From: Tetrastigma voinierianum
Taxonomy: Eukaryota > Streptophyta > Magnoliopsida > Vitales > Vitaceae
Assembly: GCA_016808115.1 (NCBI GenBank)
Contig: JAEQBH010004549.1
Location: 372,001-436,000, forward strand
DNA: 64,000 nt
Direction: 5' to 3'
The number at the start of each line of letters is the position of its first letter. Within the stretch, counting starts at the first letter, position 1. Position numbers and translations under genes: made by a program. The notes beneath the pieces are model-generated. The model saw nothing but the letters and a program-made list of their open reading frames with translations. It had not been told where the DNA came from and searched no databases. Positions 20,351 through 31,499 of the stretch are shown piece by piece.

Positions 20351-23131
20351 TTCCGTGATGCACAAGTGTGGTTGTATCAAGCTTTCTGCTTCTCGATGCA
20401 ATTCCACGTGTCTGCTGCATTTAGTTATATGCTTCGTCGCCATATCGCTCAAGGAGCACGATGACTCTTTGGTTTTTGCGCTCATCTCTCCCACTTCTTC
20501 AGTTTCTTCGCTTTCCGCTGCACATCCTTTGTCTTCATATGGCCCCCGATCTGAAACTTTTTCTTAGCTTTTAACGAGTTCGGACTTCCCTCTTCCTTAA
20601 TTTCCATCTAAACCTTTTGTGTCAAGTCCTTTTCTATCATCTTTCCTGAGATAGCTTCTTCCGTGTTATTCTCAGAATCCACTGCTGCCTTTTCTTTCTT
20701 TTTTGGTGTCTATTCGAGATACCAGGTTTTGTGGTTAGTCGTACCAAGTTTCGTTCTCATTTTCTGCTATCACCATGGGTTCGGTCGCTCTTCTTCGCAT
20801 ATTGAGGTGAATCTTCTACCGCGCGCTGGGCGACCGGCGGCGCTCCGATCGTTCAACCGGGGTCGATCTTCGAGATGCTCCAAGGGTGCCCCCTTTTCCC
20901 TTAGATAAGGGTAAGGGGAGAGTAGACCAGATTAAATATCCCGGGGTCGAATACGTACACCCGCTCAAAGATGTTGGGCCGTGGCCCAGCGTTGTTGGTC
21001 CCTCAGATGGGGCCACTCGCTAGGCTAGCACGACCTCCTTTTGGCGTCCGAGCCTGGTCCCCTGATGTTTTGACCTCCTATGTGGTTTCCGCACTCCAAG
21101 ATGGTATGCGTTCTTTGAAGTAGCTGATAATGGTCTGCTTCCCTCTCGCATCCCTTCATAAAAGCGGGGTTTTCATAAAGATTTTCAATGTCCTGCCCTT
21201 CAACTTCGCCCAACGGGCCGGGCAAGTATTTTGGTTGGTCTGCCTTCTTATAATGTGGGGCTCTGTTCCCAAAAGATAGCTTGCTCCTTTATCTTTTTAG
21301 TGCGAAGGAAACCACCGAGGGCTTCCTCTATTTTACCAAGCTACTGGCGCTCCTCTTGTGATTTCCGATCTTCCCACTTCTCACAGGCTTTGGAAGGAAC
21401 ACTACTTTTTTGTTAGTGGCCGCAATTGGGAATATAACCCTCTTGACAAGGAAGACACCCTAGGCGTTCCGGTTGCCTGGACCACCCCCGAGAATCTGTG
21501 TGAGTGTCGCTTTGTTTTTGGTATAACTTGTATAAGGTCGTTGGATATCTCTAATTCTGCATTGTCTACGTGCCTCTTAAGTGCTCAACCCGACCTCAAC
21601 CCTGAAGATAACTTCGTACGCCGTGTTGTTCTCCTCGCCCCTACACTCCGAGCTGATTAAGTCGGATATTCCTCTGTACTCTTCAGCTCGAGGTCAACCC
21701 CGCTTCGCCGCTTTGAGGCTCGCTCCTTCCACCACGGTCTTCTCCCATCGGGCCCTCCGCTGCCAAACCCACCGCGGGGAGCTTCTCGGGCTCAAGCAGA
21801 CGCCGGCCTCTGGCCCTGTAGCGTGAAACGAAAAACCCGGACTCGTGAGAAAGACTGCCTCTGCTTTGGTCAAGGTTCCGAATCGGGGGGGCGTCTTCCC
21901 TTCTCCGCTATCCATGTCCAAGCCTGAACAGCGCCAGCCGCTCCGGCCGAGGCTTCTAAAGCCCAGCCCGCAGCCCCTGCTTCGGGTCCGCCGCGAAGGC
22001 AAAGGTCCCTGCAGCCGCTGGCGCCCACGGCGGTCATGCCCCATCACTGCTGGAATCCGCCTGCAAGAATGTTCCGACCATCTTCTCTCGAGGGCGAAGA
22101 ATTGAAGAGGCGACCCGAAACTGGGGAGATGGCTGCTCCTGCTTCTCACGCCTAACTTGTGGTCACGTGGTCTTGGCTCCATTCTTAAGCGATTCGACCT
22201 CAAGAGGTCGAGCTGCCGCTCGTTGATGAGGCTTTCTTACTCTATCCTCTAAGTGATCACCTTCCGTAGTTCCCATATCTACCGTGGTCTCGATTTCATT
22301 CTCGAAGTCGAGTGCTGATCTTGTGTCGATACCGGCTTTTTTACGCTGCGTGGCGTGGCTACTCATTTGAAGAGTCTGGCCACAAAGGCCAAACTAAATG
22401 AAGGCCATGCCAAAGCTGCCTGGGTTTACAAGGCGAGGGTGGCTTCCCTTACATCTGAGCGGACTAAGCTGCGGAGTAGGGTGCAAAGTATGTCCGAGGA
22501 GGCAGTGAAGCTTAAATTCGATTTGAAGCATACCACCGCTTCAAGACGTGCTCTGCCAAGGATAGAGAAGATGAGGCCCGAAACAACCAGGGTGATCGAA
22601 GGCGAGCCGGAGGTTCGAGATGAGCCGCGGCTACACAAAATGACTTAAGCAGGCCGTGGACGGGCTGCGCCGCCCAAAGACAGCTTCGATGGTTAGATGA
22701 GTTTTACAACCCAAGGCAAGCTACGGGAGTCTAAGGAAAAGCTACGTGTGGTCAAAGATGAACTGCGCGATAAAACGGAGCTACTGGACGGGGCTCTTCA
22801 TGAGGTCTCTAAGGCTGCAAACTCGAAGGAACGCCTGACTGAGGAATGTCGTAGGCTGCGTGGGGACATTCATCAACAAATAACTCTGGTTGCTAAACGG
22901 GATGAAGTTATAGGAAGATTGAGGGATGAGGCCTGTACTCAATGGGCTTCTAGGTGGCTTACCTTTCAGAGAAAAGCTGCTAATGCCTACCCCGGCCTTG
23001 TCTTCAACTTTGACATCCCTAGCGACGAGAAGGCAGAGGAGTCTCTCTCTGCAGACCATTCTGGAGAACCGAATACCCCTGCTGAGGCAAACTCCCCTTT
23101 TTCGCCTTCTGCTCCTTCTTCTGATGTATAA
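20351..23131 (+). pseudogene. E1 aORF: Transposase_28-like plus coiled-coil protein, broken
   Basis: Lies antisense to gag-pol, between the array and the 3' LTR. Coding similarity becomes clear at about 20890 ('KGKGRVDQIKYPGVEYVHP'). It continues with a conserved helical domain at 21100-21500, where 'TGAPLVISDLPTSHRLWKE' and 'FFVSGRNWEYNPLDKEDT' are legible. A Pro/Ala-rich linker follows (21900-22150), then coiled-coil segments at 22355-22648 and 22697-23131. The last ends 'VFNFDIPSDEKAEESLSAD' and a natural stop at 23129-23131. The domain type matches the plant 'putative gypsy-type transposon' family (Pfam PF04195). Its biochemical role is unknown. At least four frame changes or stops are visible. 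The region 20351-20690 upstream is leader-like and uninformative. Confidence 0.75.
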
Positions 23132-23239
23132 TCTTCTGCGTATAGACATATGTAGCCTTTCTCTTAATGAATATTCATTTTTTATTTCATTACTTTTGTC
23201 TTTACTTGTGCACTCGCTCGGCTCGCATGAACCGAATTA

Positions 23240-26200
23240 ATTTCCCGGATGCACGCCCGAGTCAGCCGAAGTCGTAGAAGATATATGGTCAGAGCTGGCG
23301 CGCTTTCAGCGCTTGAGTAGCTTTTGGTCGCATGGTATGAGCAGGCGTACCGAAGCTCTCAAACCGGGCCATCGAGGCTTTGTGGGCAGACCGCCTATCC
23401 GAACTATTTCTTGAGCTACACGTGCCTAAGGTGAGCAGTCGAGTTTCAACCGAAGCCACCGGGCTCCTGCATCGCCGACGCTCGAGCCGAATCTCGACTG
23501 CCGGGCTACGGGCCTGAAGCCGAAAAGTAATTCACTCTTCAAACTGGGCCGCTGAGGCTTCGTGGGCTAAAAATCCTGAGTTGATCTGACTCTTAGGCTA
23601 CATGGCCAGTGCAGAGTAATCGAACCCGGTCAGTGAGCTACTAGTTCGAGATGCAAAATAGACATGCAGGCACAGGTAGAACAATGTGACGATCTAATTT
23701 TTCTGCAAGCCAATAACACTGCAGGTAAGCACCCGGCAAAAAAGGTGGTCGAACTCAATAAAGTGAGCCACTCGGGTTCGGGTGTCGAGAGGCCTTGTCT
23801 ACCGAGAAGCCCGAGTCGATTCGGGACTCTTAGGGTCGCATGGTTCCAGGCAGAGTAGTCGAATCCCCAAAGTGGGAAGCTACTTGCCACGACGCCGAGG
23901 CCTAGTGGGCCGAGAAGTCTCGAGTCGATCCGACTCTGTGTCGCATGCCTTGTGTAGAGTAGTCGAACCCAAAGTGAGTTATCGGGCCCCGGCGCCGAGG
24001 CTCAGGGCCAAGAAGCCCAGCCGACCCGACTCTGAAGCCGCACGGCCCGGTGTGCGCAGTAGTCGAACCCGCCAAAAGTGAGCTAATAGCCCGGCACCGA
24101 GGCCCAGGGTCGAGAAGCCCGAAATGATCGTGACTCTTAGGCCGCGATGTGGCTTGTGCGTAATTAGTCGAACTCGCCAAAGTGAGCTACCGGCTCCTGG
24201 CTGCCGAGGCCTTGTAGTCAGAAGCCCGAGCCGATCCGACTTAGGGCCGCATTTGCCTCCGCAGAGTAGTCGAACTCGGCCAAAGTGACCGGGCGCGAGG
24301 CTCATCGAGAAGCCTGTCGATCCGACTCTTAAGCCGCATGGCATGTGCGTAGTCGAACTCGCCAAAGTGAGCTACCATGCCCGGCGCCGAGGCTCGCGGG
24401 TCGAGAAGCCTAAGTCGATCCGACTCTAGCCGCATGTCTGCGGCAGCAGTTCAACTCGCCAAAGTGAGCCACCGGGCTCCCGCTGGAGGCCTCAGTCGGT
24501 AGTTCGGTACCGATTCGACTTCTGCGCATAAGACGTTGGGTAGCAGCCGAACCTCCATCAAACAGCCATCGTACTCCCGGGCGCCGAGGCCTCAAGGGTC
24601 GAGAAGCCCGAGCCGATCTAACTCTTAGCCAGGATGACCCGTGGCAGAGTAGTCGAACTCACAAAGTGAGCTACCAGTTCGGGTGCCGGGCCTGTGGGCC
24701 GAGAAGCCTAAGCCGATCCGACTCCTTAGGCTACATGGCCTCGGTGGCAGAAAGTAGTCGAACTCATCAAAGTGAGCTATCAGCCCGGCGCCGAGGCCTC
24801 AGGGCCGAGAAGCCCGAGTCGATCCGACTCTTAGGCCGCATGGCTTAAAGGGTCGAACTCGTCAAAAAGTGAGCCACCGGGCTCCTGGACGCCAGCCTCG
24901 TGGGCCGAGAAGCCCGAGCCGACCGACTCTTAAGCCGTACGGTTGCGCAGTAGTCGAACTCGCTGTGCGAGCCACGGCCCGGCGCCGAGGCTCGCGGGCC
25001 GAGAAGCCCGAAATGATCCGACTCTTAGGGCTGCATGGCCCGCGGCGCAGTAGTCGAACTCACAAAGTGAGCCACCGTCTCGAGCGCCGAGGCCTCAGGC
25101 CGCAGCCTGTCGACTCAATTCCCAGCCGACGACCGTGTAGCAGCGTCGAACTCAAAGTGAGCCACTGGGCTCCTCGGCGCTAAGGCCCAGGGCCGAGAAG
25201 CCTGTCGACCGACTCTTAGGCTACATGGCCTGTGCAGAGTAGTCGAACTCGTCAAAGTGAGCTACTAGACTCCGGGCGCTGAGGCCTTATGGGCTGAGAA
25301 GCCTGAGCTGATCTTACTCTTAGGCTGCATGGCCTGTGTAGAGTAGTCGAACTCTTCAAAGTGAGCTACTGGGCTCTTGGCGCTGAGGCCTTGTGGGCTG
25401 AGAAGCCTGAGCTCATCTGACTCTTAGGCTGCATGGCCTATGCAGAGTAGTCGAACTCGTCAAAGTGAGCTACTGCCCGGCGCCGAGGCTCATGCGTCAT
25501 AGGCCTGAGCCGATATGACTCTTAGGTCGCACGGGCTTCGCGCAGTAGCCGAACTCGCCAAAGTGAGCTACCGGGTTCGGCACAGGCCTTGTAGCCGAGA
25601 AGCCTCGAGCCGATTCCACTCCCAGCCGCACGGTTCCGGTGCAGTAGTCGAACTCGTCAAAGTGAGCTAATGGGCTCCGAGCGCCGAGGCTCGCGCCGAG
25701 AGGCCTAAGCCGATTTCCGCCGACTCTTAGGGCCGACGACTGTAGAGTAGTCGAACTCACAAAGTGAGCACCGGGCTCCGGCGCTAAGGCCTTGTGGGCC
25801 GAAGCCTAAGCCGATCTCGACCTTAGGCTACACGGCCTCGTGCAGCGGCCGAACTCGTCAAAGCGAGCTATCGACTCCCGAGCCGCCGAGGCCTTATTGG
25901 GCCGAGAAGCCCGAGCCGACTGACTCTTAGGTCGACTTGCCCGTGGTAGAGTAGTCGAACTCTTCAAAGTAAGCCACGCTCCCGCGCCCAGGCCTTGTGG
26001 GTCGAGAAGCCCGAGAGCTCATCTCGGGACTCCCAGCCGCACGCCTACGCGCAGTAGTCGAACTCGCCAAAGTGAGCACTCGGGCTCCCGGGCGCCGAGG
26101 CCTCAGGGCCGAGAAGCCCGAGCCGATCTCGACTCTTAGGTCGCACTTAAGCCAGGCAGAGTAGTCTGAACTCGTCAAAGTGAGCTACTAGCTCCGGGCG

Positions 26201-26950
26201 AGGCCTCGTTGGCCGAGAAGCCCGAGCCGATCTCGACCAGTCACATCTTCAAGTCAACTCGTCAAAGTGAGCCACGGTCTCGAAAGTGCCGAGGCCTTCT
26301 GCGTGGCCGAGCTTCCTGTCAGCTCTTACTCTTAGGCCGCATGACCCGTGGTAGAGTAAAGTCAACTCCCCGCTCAAAAAGTGAGCTACTGGGCCCGGCG
26401 CTAAGGCTCACAGAAGCCTGTCGATCTCGACTCTAGTTGGGTACGGCCTAAGGTAGGGCAGTCGAACTCGTTAAAGTGAGCTACTGGACTCCGGGCGCTG
26501 AGGCCTTATGGGCTGAGAAGCCTGAGCTGATCTGACTCAGGTCGCACTGCCCGGTGTGTATAGCTCGAACTCTTCAAAGTGAGCCATCGCTCTCGGCGAG
26601 GCGGCCTTGTGGGTTGAAAGGCTTGAATCATCGACTCTTAAATTTGCACTGGCCTATGCAGTAGTCGAACTCGTCAAAGTGAGCTCTTTGGGCTCGAGGC
26701 CCCGGGCACTTGTGGGATTTGAGAAGCTGGTGATCGACTCTTGGCTGCGTTGCACGGTCTTAGAATCGTCGAACTTCATCATATTACAAAGTGAGCTCAC
26801 GGGCTCCGGAGTAAGTGAAGACCTTGTGGGTTGAGAAGCTTTGAGCCGATCTTACTCTTAAATTGCATGGCACAGTGCAAAGTAATCGAACTCGTCAAAG
26901 TGAAGTCTTTGGGCTCAGCCCCGAGGCCTTGTGATCATAAGGAGCTCTTT
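23240..26950. repeat. E1 internal tandem array, ~33 units of ~100 bp
   Basis: A unit reads roughly: 'gagaagcccgagccgatc', 'cgactcttaggccgcatggc', 'cagagtagtcgaactcgtc', 'aaagtgagctaccgggctcc', 'ggcgccgaggcc'. Counting the 'gtcgaactc'-type word from 23613 to 26886 gives about 33 occurrences spaced 85-120 bases. The first ~370 bases are weakly matching degenerate units. Units near 25200-25480 resemble each other most, suggesting recent local amplification. The array follows the aORF stop by about 100 bases. It is non-coding; small indels between units destroy any common frame. Confidence 0.9.
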
Positions 26951-27059
26951 CAGCCCAGAGCAGGATTACATATTTGTTGTTTGACCGGGTTCTTGGGGAA
27001 AATAAAGTGCCTTTAATGTTGGTTCATGGAGAATCAGAATCGATTTCATAAGATCCCTA

Positions 27060-27545
27060 GTTCTTTTATCCTTCTTATAAATGGCGGCTCCATTGCTATG
27101 TAGCCCATACTTTGGATATTACGCCGCTAATGTGCGTGTAAGATTGTAAATCAGCGTTGAAACGATCGGTTTGTTAGGGATTATGAAGATTACAGTTCGA
27201 TTTTGAGCCAGACCTCTACTTGTCAGGATTTGTGTTTTCCCAAGTCTCCCTTTATGGGGTGTGTTTATTCTAACTCACGCATGAGAAAGTCGGAGAATGA
27301 TGCGTTTCTTGTGCGCTTCTCTGCTATTTTCTTTCTCTTCCTGTTCTTTCATTCTCCCTTCCTTCCTTCCTTCTTTTCTTCCACATCTCATTCTTCCTTT
27401 CTGCTTTCCTTTCGCACAAACTCCTTCCATCCCTTTTTTCTTCTTCTCCTATTTTCCACCTTTCTGACCTTCTTCCATTTATTTTCATCTCGTTTTCCTT
27501 TCCTCCTTCCTTCTTAAAGGCTTTTTTTTTTTTTTTTTTTTTGAG
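27060..27545 (+). promoter_or_regulatory. E1 TATA-like box and pyrimidine-rich module
   Basis: CTTATAAATGG at 27074-27084 on the + strand is followed 250 bases later by a C/T-only-like tract (27310-27515) and a T-run (about 27522-27542). E2 has the same order at 55490 and 55770-55935, although surrounding sequence has diverged. The TATA box faces into the 3' end of pol, that is, antisense to the element. It may be a secondary promoter; alternatively the tract is a structural 3'-UTR feature (purine-rich in the genomic RNA). Function is inference. Confidence 0.45.
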
Positions 27546-27834
27546 CTGCGTGCTGTGCTTAGAGTATGCTGGATGACACTGCGATTATGTGGTGAGTGTA
27601 ATTTGATTGGAATCAGAAATTTCTTGACCATGAACTTTCTCATTTTGTTTTGTATGTAATTTTCTGATCCATAATATATACGGCGGGTTTGAGGCGATCT
27701 AATAAATAACGTGCGCTCTGTCGTCATCGAAAATTGATAATGCTTCATTAAGATTACAAACCGAGGTCTCTTGATAAAAATGCTTAGGTGTTCCGCATTC
27801 AAGCATGATGTAGAATTTTTCCCTCCTATGCGGG

Positions 27835-28750
27835 CTAAGTAAGTACTAGTACGATGACATGGGATGTGTGTAGAGTGCCCCGATTGGGGCTAGTTTTCCA
27901 TCTGGCTGGATTCTTCCCTTGTTGGCAAGGCTTCTTTAAGACTAGGTCACACAGCATGTAGCTCTGGTTTATTTTTGGTTGCAATACCTGTGTCTTCCTT
28001 TGGTAATCTTCAGTGCGTCTTAGGACCTGCTCACGCTTTTCATCTAAGAGGTCCAAATTTAGGCGGAGAGCCTCATCATTATGTTCTACTGTTGCCAACT
28101 TGATTCTTGGGGACTTTAACTCGACCTCGATAGGGGCTACTGCTTCAGTTCCAAAGGCTAGGGCGAATGGGGTTTCACACAGTTGTGAGCTTGCAGCGTA
28201 GTCTGTAAGCCCATAACACCTCGGGGAGGTATTCTACCCAGTTGCCTTTAAGATCTTCAATTTGGTCTTCAATGCGGCCTTAAGGGTTTTGATGACTTCT
28301 TTGCTGACCATTAGATTGCGGATATCTTTGGGGACGTGTATTCTGTTGAGGCTCGACACGAATTCTACGAACTTGGCGTTGTCGAGTGCTTTCCATTATC
28401 TTATCTGGGGGCTCTGGGGTTGTTATATTCCATGAGTACTTTCAGTGTATCATGGAGAAGCGGACAGTGTAAGTTGACCTCATCCCATTTAGTGAAGTAA
28501 TCCTTCCATGATGATAGTGCAATGGACCCAAGGCGAGATCCCGATATGTCAGGCCAGCTGTTGGAAGCGAGGGCGCGGTGATGTTAAGGGCTCGGATAGG
28601 GAGCGAGAGATCTTGGCATATCTTATGAAATCTTGCATCTTTTGATTAATCGCATACAGTGTCATTGTTGTGTATCCCCCTTTATTCCAGACCTTCCACA
28701 ACGCTAATGCGAGCTCGATGTGATTCTGCATACACCTTAGTGTACCTCAT
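27835..28750 (-). pseudogene. pol: E1 integrase, broken
   Basis: The 28731-28549 segment contains 'HIELALALWKVWNKGGY', which I read as integrase-proximal polyprotein sequence. The region 28098-27835 holds the C-terminal part 'EHNEALRLNLDLLDEKRE'-like (observed 'EHNDEALRLNLDLLDEKRE') and 'CDLVLKKPCQQGKNPARW', typical of the end of plant gypsy integrases. The middle is decayed and the DDE residues could not be placed. The next sequence downstream is the pyrimidine-rich module. Confidence 0.7.
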
Positions 28751-28799
28751 TATACATGTACTAATGTTTTTCATTAATGCACTTAGGATGGGTGGCGGA

Positions 28800-30700
28800 A
28801 AACCCTAAAACATGACTTCCCGCCATGATTAGTGAATACAGCACTACGTCTGATTTTATTAACTTCTTTGGTGTGGTGGCGATCCTTATATATAATCGAA
28901 TGGGGTCCATCAACTCAGTTTGGACGATTTAGGTAACTTCCACGTCACAAAGATGCATGGAAGGCTGCAAGTATTTGGTGGTGTTGACTGTTTGAGGTCT
29001 TCTTATGAAATTTGTCATTAGTTTTACAGGGCATCGGCTCGGGGAGTTCTACTCTGGCATGACTGGACCGGCCACGAACTTTGGAGTAAATCCATTGCCT
29101 TTTTTATGTATGGGATCATTCTTAGCTTTTGGCTTGTGAGTGTCTTCATTGTCTTACCCGGTTGGGAGTCGTTGACCTCAATTTGGTCAATTTATAGTGA
29201 ATGGCGAGTTGAGGCCTCTTTATGGCGGCCTCATATTCGGCCTCGTTGTTGGAGGCTTGGAATCGAATACGGCGCGCGCTAGTGTCTATTCGTGAGAATT
29301 AAGGGTTAATCGGGTCCGGCTTCCTTACGGCGTTTGTGGCCGTCTATAAGGGTTTCGAATGTTGGTGGTGAGTGCTTGGCGTTCTCGGTAGGCTGCTAAA
29401 GGTGAATTCCATGGCCAATCTGCTTCGAACACGCCTTTTATGATTTGACTTATATCGATGTCAAACTCGCTCGACTCACGACGCTAACGACGCTGCGAGA
29501 TCTCCCAGTTTACTGTAACGCCTTGCTGTGGATACTCTGGTGGAACTGTGTGGCACGGAGTATTAGGAAGCCCGAAATGGATTACTAATGCCGGTGTTCT
29601 GTATCGGCGGTGCACTCTTCTATCAGCTCCTCTGGGCTCGAACATAATATAGTAAGGCGGGTCTTGTACTCAGGTCTTGTCTCTGACGAGGACAACATTT
29701 AGTCGAAGTGCGATCTGCGTGAAGTATAGGTGAGGGCTCCTGATGGGGTTTACCATAATGAGGGAGGCTCAGATAATGTTTTCAATCTTGAGAATGCTTC
29801 TTCGCGCCGTATCCCATTGAAAGGCCTTCTTCAAAACTTGGAAGAAAAGTGAGGCATTTATCACTGCTGCGAGATACGAACCGGCAGCGTGATCTTCTTT
29901 ATCGGACGGACTTCCTTTATACGATGAAATGCGCCATTGACCACGACTTTTTATTTTATGCGGATTTGCCTCAATTCTCGGTGGTTGACGAAACCTAGGA
30001 ATTTTTAGTACGATACTCAGAAAGCTTTTGGATAGATTGGCTTCGTGTTGCCACATACAAGGATCGGAACGCCTCTGGAGCTGGATGGTATGTGGGCTGG
30101 CTTGGTGTGGGTTTGCAGGCATATACTATATGTACACCTCCATGGTCGTTCTATACGCTACGGAACATCACGTTCACCGGTCTACAGTAGAGTGGCTCCT
30201 GCGTTCTTGAGCCCAAAGGGCACCGCGTCTTGATGGGTTTCCACCCTTTGTGAGCAAACGAGGTCTTTCTTGGTCATGGGTCCATCTGTTTGATCATAGT
30301 TGTATGAAGGCATCTCATGAGGACTTCATGGCCCGGAAACGTGGCATGTCTATCCGCGACAAAGGAGCTATGCACTGAAGGGCATGCCGTTGACGTCGAT
30401 TAAATCGTCTTGAGTCGCCTGCCATTTGCTTTTTGTGAGTACGACGTGTGACCATTCGGGATATTCTACCACTCTAATTGCTCCTTGGAGGAGTTTGCCA
30501 TTACTCCTCGTTGATCGCTTTTTCCTTTACGGCCTGAAAGCTTCTTGTTTATTTTGGCTTGAAGGGGCGACGTTATTTATGGTGAATCTTGTGGTGCGAT
30601 CCTCCCCATCTTGCCTGCTTTCGCAGCGAAGACATCTTTGTTCTGTCTCAAAAAATAAGTGAGAAGGCTCTTGAGGTCTTCACTAGCTTGGAAGCGAGAT
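28800..30700 (-). pseudogene. pol: E1 reverse transcriptase and RNase H, broken
   Basis: The hallmark 'VPFGLKNAGA' is coded at about 30228-30199, followed by 'MEVYI' at 30145-30130, where the YxDD catalytic motif should lie but is lost in a frame break. 'IEANPHKIKSRGQWRISSYK' at about 29975-29915 and 'FFQVLKKAFQWDTARR' at 29855-29805 are the RT connection and RNase H start. RNase H itself (about 29750-28850) is only faintly readable. The original enzyme copied element RNA into DNA in cytoplasmic particles; this copy is inactive. Confidence 0.75.
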
Positions 30701-31050
30701 GCAGGCGAAAGGTGTTCAAGGTCGTCATCCAGCGATCACGGAGTTGAGGCTCTTTGGGGCTCGAGGTCGAGATTGAATACCTGCGATCACGTAATCGAGT
30801 TCGTCAGAGAATCACGAGTTCATGAAGGCGTTTTCTGCATGTGGATCAGGAGGTAGCATTCCTGGCCACTTTCGTTGGTCTCCTCAGACATTCACCTCCG
30901 CTGTGAGAAGCTTGATAAATCATGTGGTAAGTAGAGGGAATGGCTTTTATTGCATTGAGGGAGGATACGCTAACAACATATTATAAGCGGGCGAGTCCAC
31001 AATGGGGAATCTACATTGTCGTGATTACTGGCAGGATCTCCCAGTGAGGA

Positions 31051-31236
31051 CTAGTTGTATTGAGCCCGGGGTAATACTTTTTCTCGGAAGGGAATCCTCA
31101 CAAGATGAGTTGTTGACGGGTTCCATTCTCTCATCAGTGCCGTCTTCCATAGAAAGCTAGAGGCGAGAATGATGTCAGCTAAACTTACATTGTCAACTGG
31201 ACCCGATGGTAGTTTTGTTAGCCTGTTTACTTTCAA
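31051..31236 (-). pseudogene. pol: E1 aspartic protease segment, decayed
   Basis: The reading 'VDNVSLADIILASSF' stands where retroelement proteases have D-T/S/N-G-S-S-A-D-I, and 'NPSTTHLV' plus 'EKVLP' follow at the expected distance. The Asp is kept but the invariant Gly of the active-site loop reads Val, so this copy would not cleave the polyprotein. The corresponding E2 piece is at 59540-59660. Confidence 0.6.
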
Positions 31237-31499
31237 TTACCAAGGGGTCGTCATGAGGGTGCTGGCATCCCTCAGTCTGATTAAGGAATTTTATGGATGT
31301 GTGTTGGCCAGGCGGTTGGTTTTAAACTTGTACTTAGTTATCTTTCTTGTTTGATCACTATGAATGGAAACTTTCTGGCTGGTAGGATTCCCCCTCCCCC
31401 TGAATCCTCCGAGGATCACGTGGATTTCCCCAAAAGGATGTTGGTGTTGAGTTGTTGTCTGTCGAGGTGGTAGGTGCGTTAATTTCTTGAGCCAAAGCA

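Noticed and set aside
21694..22203. 169-residue minus-strand frame
   Set aside because: Lies opposite the Pro/Ala-rich linker of the E1 aORF; GC-rich low-complexity sequence opens frames on both strands.
23630..26440. Many open frames on both strands between 23.6 and 26.4 kb
   Set aside because: They are translations of the ~100-bp tandem repeat; frames change between units through indels and no domain is visible.
23240..26950. Possible CRISPR-like regular repeat
   Set aside because: The whole ~100-bp period is repeated with no unique spacers, and the context is a plant retrotransposon.
27203..27517. Phe/Ser/Leu-rich protein that could be called a membrane protein
   Set aside because: Translation of the pyrimidine tract; the corresponding E2 frame (55662-55979) is equally low-complexity.
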